From Streptomyces sp. NRRL S-337 (GTDB taxonomy: Bacteria > Actinomycetota > Actinomycetes > Streptomycetales > Streptomycetaceae), in the NCBI RefSeq assembly GCF_000720175.1, contig NZ_JOIX01000041.1:46277-110276 (forward strand): a stretch of 64,000 nucleotides of DNA, written 5' to 3'. Below, in pieces: positions 60,544-64,000 of this stretch; position 1 is the stretch's first letter, and the number at the start of each line of letters is the position of its first letter. The notes under the pieces are model-generated. The model was not told the DNA's origin and searched no databases. It saw nothing but the letters and a program-made list of their open reading frames with translations. The position numbers were made by a program, and so were the translations under genes.

Positions 60544-61546
60544 CCGGTACTCCCCCAGGCGGCCCCCGACCGAGCACGAAGGCCGTCCCCTTGCCACATC
60601 AGTTCCCGTCCGCCACCGCCGTTCCTGATAGCGGCGAAGGGTCTCTCGCCCGCAAGGTGGCCGCGGCGCGGGCCGCGATGGTCGCCCGGCTGGAAGACAA
60701 CGGCGACCTCAGGCCGGGGCCAGTGCGCCAGGCCCTGCTGGCCCTCCCGCGCGAAGTCCTCATGCCGCAGGCCTACGTTCGGCGCAGTCAGCCCGACGAG
60801 ACCCCACCGCATTGGGATCGGCTGGACTGGTCGACGCCCGAAGACCGCCAGGAGCTGCTCGCTGTGCTGTACAGCGGGCAGAGCGTGCTGATCCAGCACG
60901 ACGGAGAACCCCTGCTCGGGCGCATGCCAGCCCCGCGGTCCGGTGGGCGCATCACATCGATGTCCAGTACGGTCGGCATGACCGCAGACCTACTGCACCA
61001 GTTGGACCTTCAACCTGGGCACCGCGTTCTCGACATCGGCACAGGCGCCGCTATGACCGCGGCCATCGCCTGCTGGATCTGCGGCGACGGGGGCGTGGTC
61101 ACACTCGACCGGGACCAACACGGATCACCTCAGGTGCCGGCGGACACGTCCAGCACAGCCGCAAAGCCCCACCCGCCGACCAACCACGCGCCCTCTGGCT
61201 CGCCGTCGACCATCTGCGGCCGGGCCTGGTACGGACCTGGGTAGCTGACCACCTGGTGATCGGCGCCCCGGCGTGCGGATCATGGCTCACCGCCCGCCCC
61301 GACGGATCCGGCGGCTGGACGCTGACTGCCTGCGGCCCCCGGGACATCTGGAACGAGATCCAGACCATCGCCGCCCGCTGGCGAGCAGCCGGTTCCCCGC
61401 ACTCCTACCGGCTGCACTTCGGAGATGACGATCAGTGGGTGAGCGCAGGCAGCGGCAGCAGGGAGCTGGCCTGGCCCCTGCCCCAACCCCACGACACGGG
61501 AACCCAAGAGAACCCGGCCTGCCCATCCCCCGTGAGACCCGACTGA
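60540..61546 (+). pseudogene. PCMT-like methyltransferase, broken near 61110
   Basis: From the ATG at 60540 the frame encodes the N-terminal part of a protein-isoaspartate-methyltransferase-like enzyme: LRPGPVRQALLALPREVLMP, SSTVGMTADLLHQLDLQPGH and motif I RVLDIGTGAAMTAAIACWI. At about 61110 the frame changes and sequence is lost; the other frame then gives RALWLAVDHLRPGLVRTWVA, GSWLTARPDGSGGWTLTACG, PRDIWNEIQTIAARWRAAGS to the TGA at 61546. Such enzymes occur beside NUDIX genes or lanthipeptide loci in streptomycetes; no peptide precursor is present here. Confidence 0.65.
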
Positions 61547-61960
61547 CCGGCTTGCTCTCCCGGGCCTGGTGACGATGGGCGCGGTGCTGCCGCGGGGGGT
61601 GCTCACCGCCGTAGACCTGCGCGATCGCGGGGCCGAGGGCCCGGTTCCTGCGGGCAGCCATGGCTCAGGGTGGAGGCGTTACGGGTCTTCCATCGGGACG
61701 CGGCTTCTCCGCTGCTGCGGGCCCGGATCAGCGGGCTGCTGTCGGGAAACGCGGCGAGGGCCGTGCCCGCGGTCCGCTCCGGAACGACGGGCGACCCCTT
61801 GGGTTCTGTCGTCAAAAGTCGCGCCCGTGCCGGCGGACAGCGCGGAGACCTGACACTTCGCCCACCGCCCCGGCAGGCCGGCGGCTGCTCATGCGATCAT
61901 GCGATCGGCTCTCGATCGGCCATTGCACAACCAACGGATCAGACAGTCGAGCGATCGAGC
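61547..61960. other. gap with no confirmed gene
   Basis: A plus-strand frame reads RVEALRVFHRDAASPLLRAR ISGLLSGNAARAVPAV at about 61665-61770, which has natural composition but no recognised family. Otherwise nothing is seen. Confidence 0.35.
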
Positions 61961-62023
61961 CATCGGGCATCGGGCATCGGGCATCGGGCATCGGGCAACG
62001 GGCAACGGGCATCGGGCAACGAG
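61961..62023. repeat. CATCGGG heptamer tandem repeat
   Basis: Nine consecutive 7-bp units: five CATCGGG, two CAACGGG, one CATCGGG, one CAACGAG. It ends 18 bp before the GTG of the next gene, so changes in copy number would alter its promoter or leader. Confidence 0.85.
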
Positions 62024-62041
62024 CGAGAACGGGAGTGCGGT

Positions 62042-63157
62042 GTGAGCGGGGTTGGGGGGCAGGACGGGCCGTCCGTGTCCGACGAGGAGTGGGAGCGGTT
62101 CCTCCGTGAATCAGTGACGGGTGTGGCCGGGGCACCCGTGGAGCCTTCAGCGCGCGCCCGTGAGGTGGAGCGGCGGCTGCGGGAGCGCTCCGGGCAGCCG
62201 GAGGGCTGGCGTACGTACTCGCCGGCCCGGCCGCGGCGCAGGACAGGCTGGTACGTGACCGGGCTGGTGGCGGCCGTGTCCCTCCTGATCGTGGGGCTTT
62301 TCCCGCAGCAGGTCGTCGGCTGGGTCGGTGGCGACGACGGCGAGCAGGAAAGTGCTCCGTTGGCCGCCGAGTCGGAAGGCCCGCGGGAAGCGCCCGGCGC
62401 CGAGCCGGATCTGCGCCCTACCCTCGCCGAACCCTTCCGGGGTTCGCCTGCCGCCCGCTGGGCCGACGGAGCGGCAGGGATCACGGTGCCACCGGCCAAG
62501 GCGACCGGCTGGATGGACGCCGCCGAGGTCGAGCGGGCGCTGCGGCAGAGTCGGGACTTCCTGGTGGCCGCGGGGCTCGACTCCCGCGTGCTGCGCGGCG
62601 AGCGGCCCACGAAGGCGATCGCACTGCTGAACCCGCATCAGAAGGACGTCCAGGCGTATCTCCGTACCTCCCTGTCGTCGACGGCGCCCGCTCCCAAGGC
62701 CAACCCGCTGCTGTTGTTCAGCCGCTTCAGGCCGGAGCAGGCCCGGCTCGTCGGTGACGTGGTGAAGACGCGCGGTCGGCTCACGTATCGGGAGGGGAAA
62801 CGGGGGGCGGTCGAGGTGACGGCGGACGTCACCTTTGTGTACCCGGTCACTCCGGCGGGCGACGGCGGTCGGAACGCCGAGGTCGTCCGTACGATCGTGC
62901 GGCGCGAGGTGGTGATGAGCTGGGACGACCCGGCCAAGGTCATCACCGAGCCGGGCACGATGTCCCTCGTCTCGTACGCGCTCGACATGACCAACGGCGG
63001 CTGCTCCACCCCGACTGGCTACTTCGTGCCGCCCTTCGGCACGGCCGACGAGCAGCCCGCCGAGGCCCACCAGGTCGATCCGTACGACCGCAGCAAGCCG
63101 ATCGACACGAGCAACGGCACGACGGGCAAGGGCTGTGCGACCGCCACCCGCTCCTAG
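62042..63157 (+). CDS. membrane-anchored extracytoplasmic hypothetical protein
   Basis: The protein has 371 aa from the GTG at 62042; a GTG at 62075 (VSDEEWERFL) is an alternative. A cytosolic acidic N terminus with Arg-rich stretch (ARAREVERRLRERS) is followed by one transmembrane helix at about residues 70-92 (GWYVTGLVAAVSLLIVGLF). The remaining ~270 residues are outside: a linker, then a beta-rich domain (RGSPAARWADGAAGITVPPA, LTYREGKRGAVEVTADVTFV YPV) and a Gly/Thr-rich end with two Cys. I recognise no named domain. Similar proteins are widespread in Streptomyces. Confidence 0.75.
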   Translation: MSGVGGQDGPSVSDEEWERFLRESVTGVAGAPVEPSARAREVERRLRERSGQPEGWRTYSPARPRRRTGWYVTGLVAAVSLLIVGLFPQQVVGWVGGDDGEQESAPLAAESEGPREAPGAEPDLRPTLAEPFRGSPAARWADGAAGITVPPAKATGWMDAAEVERALRQSRDFLVAAGLDSRVLRGERPTKAIALLNPHQKDVQAYLRTSLSSTAPAPKANPLLLFSRFRPEQARLVGDVVKTRGRLTYREGKRGAVEVTADVTFVYPVTPAGDGGRNAEVVRTIVRREVVMSWDDPAKVITEPGTMSLVSYALDMTNGGCSTPTGYFVPPFGTADEQPAEAHQVDPYDRSKPIDTSNGTTGKGCATATRS

Positions 63158-63208
63158 ACCTGTTGCGAAAGTGGATCTTCTGTCAGACCTGCCTGGGATG
63201 CTTTGAGC

Positions 63209-63664
63209 ATGGAGATGACAGTGCAGCTGACGATCGACTGCTCCGATCCGCAGAGAATGGTGACCTTCTGGGCCGAGGCCCTGGGCTACGTGCCTGAGCC
63301 TCCGCCGGGTGGGCACGCCACCTGGCGTGCCTACTGGGCGGCCATGGGGGTGCCCGAGGCAGAGTTGCCGGCCGGTGCCGGGGACATTCCGGAGTCGATC
63401 ATCGATCCTGCGGGACATGGACCGAGGGTGTGGTTCCAGCAGGTTCCGGAGCCGAAGGTCGCCAAGAACCGGTGGCACTTCGACCTGAAGGTCGGTGGGG
63501 GCCGTGACGTCCCACTGGACATCCGCATACAGCGGGTCAAGGCTACGGTGGCACGGCTGGTCAAAGCTGGTGCCACCGTGCTGCGGATCAAGGACGAGCC
63601 GGAGATGGGGCTCTACGCCGCCGCCATGCAGGACCCCGAGGGCAACGAATTCGACGTCGTCTGA
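63209..63664 (+). CDS. VOC-family protein
   Basis: The protein has 151 aa, ATG 63209 (a TTG 6 bp earlier is possible). Pattern of the glyoxalase-like_6 group: MTVQLTIDCSDPQRMVTFWA EALGYV, PRVWFQQVPEPKVAKNRWHF DLKVGG, and the terminal AAAMQDPEGNEFDVV. These are common, probably dimeric, with unknown substrate. An IS tail follows 21 bp downstream on the other strand. Confidence 0.88.
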   Translation: MEMTVQLTIDCSDPQRMVTFWAEALGYVPEPPPGGHATWRAYWAAMGVPEAELPAGAGDIPESIIDPAGHGPRVWFQQVPEPKVAKNRWHFDLKVGGGRDVPLDIRIQRVKATVARLVKAGATVLRIKDEPEMGLYAAAMQDPEGNEFDVV

Positions 63665-63685
63665 GGGCCGTTGCGACGGTGCTGG

Positions 63686-63780
63686 TCACAGCCACTCGTT
63701 CACGGCTGCGACCAGCACAGTCGCCTCGTAGCGGACGGAGAGCTTGTCGTACCTCGTGGCCACTGCCGGGTGCCTGGCGG
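63686..63780 (-). pseudogene. IS5-family transposase C-terminal tail
   Basis: RHPAVATRYDKLSVRYEATV then LVAAVNEWL and a stop, the third copy of this tail in the window (see 5860-5985 and 40298-40393). Upstream sequence is unrelated. Confidence 0.75.
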
Positions 63781-64000
63781 ACGTCATTCGCCGGGGTCGC
63801 CTTGGGGACCGCGATGTAACGCCGGCCGAATCCCCGCAGGTTGTGGTAGCCGACATGCGCGTCGACCGTCACCCAGTGGCGCGCGGCGAGGACGAGATGC
63901 GCTAGATGTGCTGTCCGGGGACGTTGGTGACAGGCGACACGCCTTTCAGGGCGCTTGAAGAAGGTGAGGGCCTTCTGGCTCGGTGGGGATTGCGACATCT
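63781..64000 (-). other. unidentified coding-like sequence, cut by the window edge
   Basis: A minus-strand frame from 63998 reads MSQSPPSQKALTFFKRPERR, VACHQRPRTAHLAHLVLAAR, HWVTVDAHVGYHNLRGFGRR YIAVPKATPAND before merging with the IS tail. Its composition is plausible for a transposase-associated or DNA-binding protein, but the right edge removes the context. Not assigned. Confidence 0.25.

Noticed and set aside
60540..61546. FxLD-type lanthipeptide cluster around the methyltransferase
   Set aside because: No LanB/LanC-like gene or short Cys/Ser/Thr-rich precursor was found in the surrounding 3 kb.
61961..62023. Possible CRISPR or attachment site
   Set aside because: The repeats are contiguous heptamers without unique spacers; they are simple tandem repeats.
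1..64000. tRNA, rRNA or tmRNA genes
   Set aside because: I looked for cloverleaf-type arms and GTTCRANNC-type T-loops and found no convincing candidate; visual inspection could miss one.

Overview
The window looks like chromosomal-arm DNA of a Streptomyces. GC is very high, third codon positions are almost always G or C, and GTG starts with GGAG-type ribosome binding sites are common. Many families are typical of streptomycetes: a DUF574-type methyltransferase, NB-ARC/TPR proteins, a SpoIIE-type phosphatase, MmyB- and ArsR-type regulators, DUF5996 and DUF2867. There are no rRNA or tRNA genes, no CRISPR array and no ribosomal or core replication operons. Intact accessory genes are interleaved with many transposase tails and broken genes.

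Layout. 1-5.3 kb: secreted ricin-type lectin diverging from an ArsR-like regulator, then decayed TetR and asparagine-synthase-like pieces, a dienelactone-hydrolase-type enzyme, a DinB-like protein and transposase debris. 6.2-8.6 kb: a small two-helix membrane protein overlapping an NB-ARC/TPR protein, both carrying short Gly-Ser-Asn motifs. 9-13.6 kb: FAD monooxygenase, Tn3 remnant, SAM methyltransferase and HEAT-like protein. 14.35-17.7 kb: three translationally coupled membrane proteins with the same Gly/Asn motif and two tandem vWA-like domains. 17.8-28.3 kb: mostly graveyard (RidA, ferredoxin reductase, nitronate monooxygenase, MpaB-like, EF-hand and several IS5 pieces) around intact SnoaL-like, Old Yellow Enzyme, DUF1259, P-loop kinase and panD genes. 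28.4-35.1 kb: DUF488, folE with a RibD-C-type reductase, a SpoIIE phosphatase with a frameshift, a small secreted protein and a DppA-type aminopeptidase. 35.2-37.9 kb: a CHAT-type cysteine protease gene coupled to a membrane partner. 37.9-39.9 kb: TetR/DUF2867/ABM operon. 41.1 kb: LysE exporter. 41.8-46.2 kb: five overlapping genes encoding an ECF sigma factor, a zinc-finger anti-sigma/permease hybrid, an ABC ATPase and two membrane proteins. 46.8-52.8 kb: DUF5996, VOC, Lrp/AsnC diverging from a trans-sulfuration enzyme, and an MFS/ArsR pair. 53.5-59.6 kb: a hypothetical gene and a truncated natural-product locus (thioesterase fragment, MATE exporter, and an MbtH-A-PCP-C NRPS whose A domain reads as glycine). 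60.1-64 kb: NUDIX and PCMT-like pseudogenes, a membrane-anchored protein, a VOC protein and another IS tail.

The strongest leads for new biology are: the Gly/Asn-motif proteins linking the NB-ARC/TPR pair at 6.2-8.6 kb to the vWA triad at 14.35-17.7 kb; the CHAT protease with its membrane partner; the sigma/anti-sigma gene set built into an ABC transporter; and the orphan MbtH-fused glycine NRPS module. Five otherwise intact genes each carry one single-base frameshift, so either recent decay or base-level assembly error must be settled before they are called dead.
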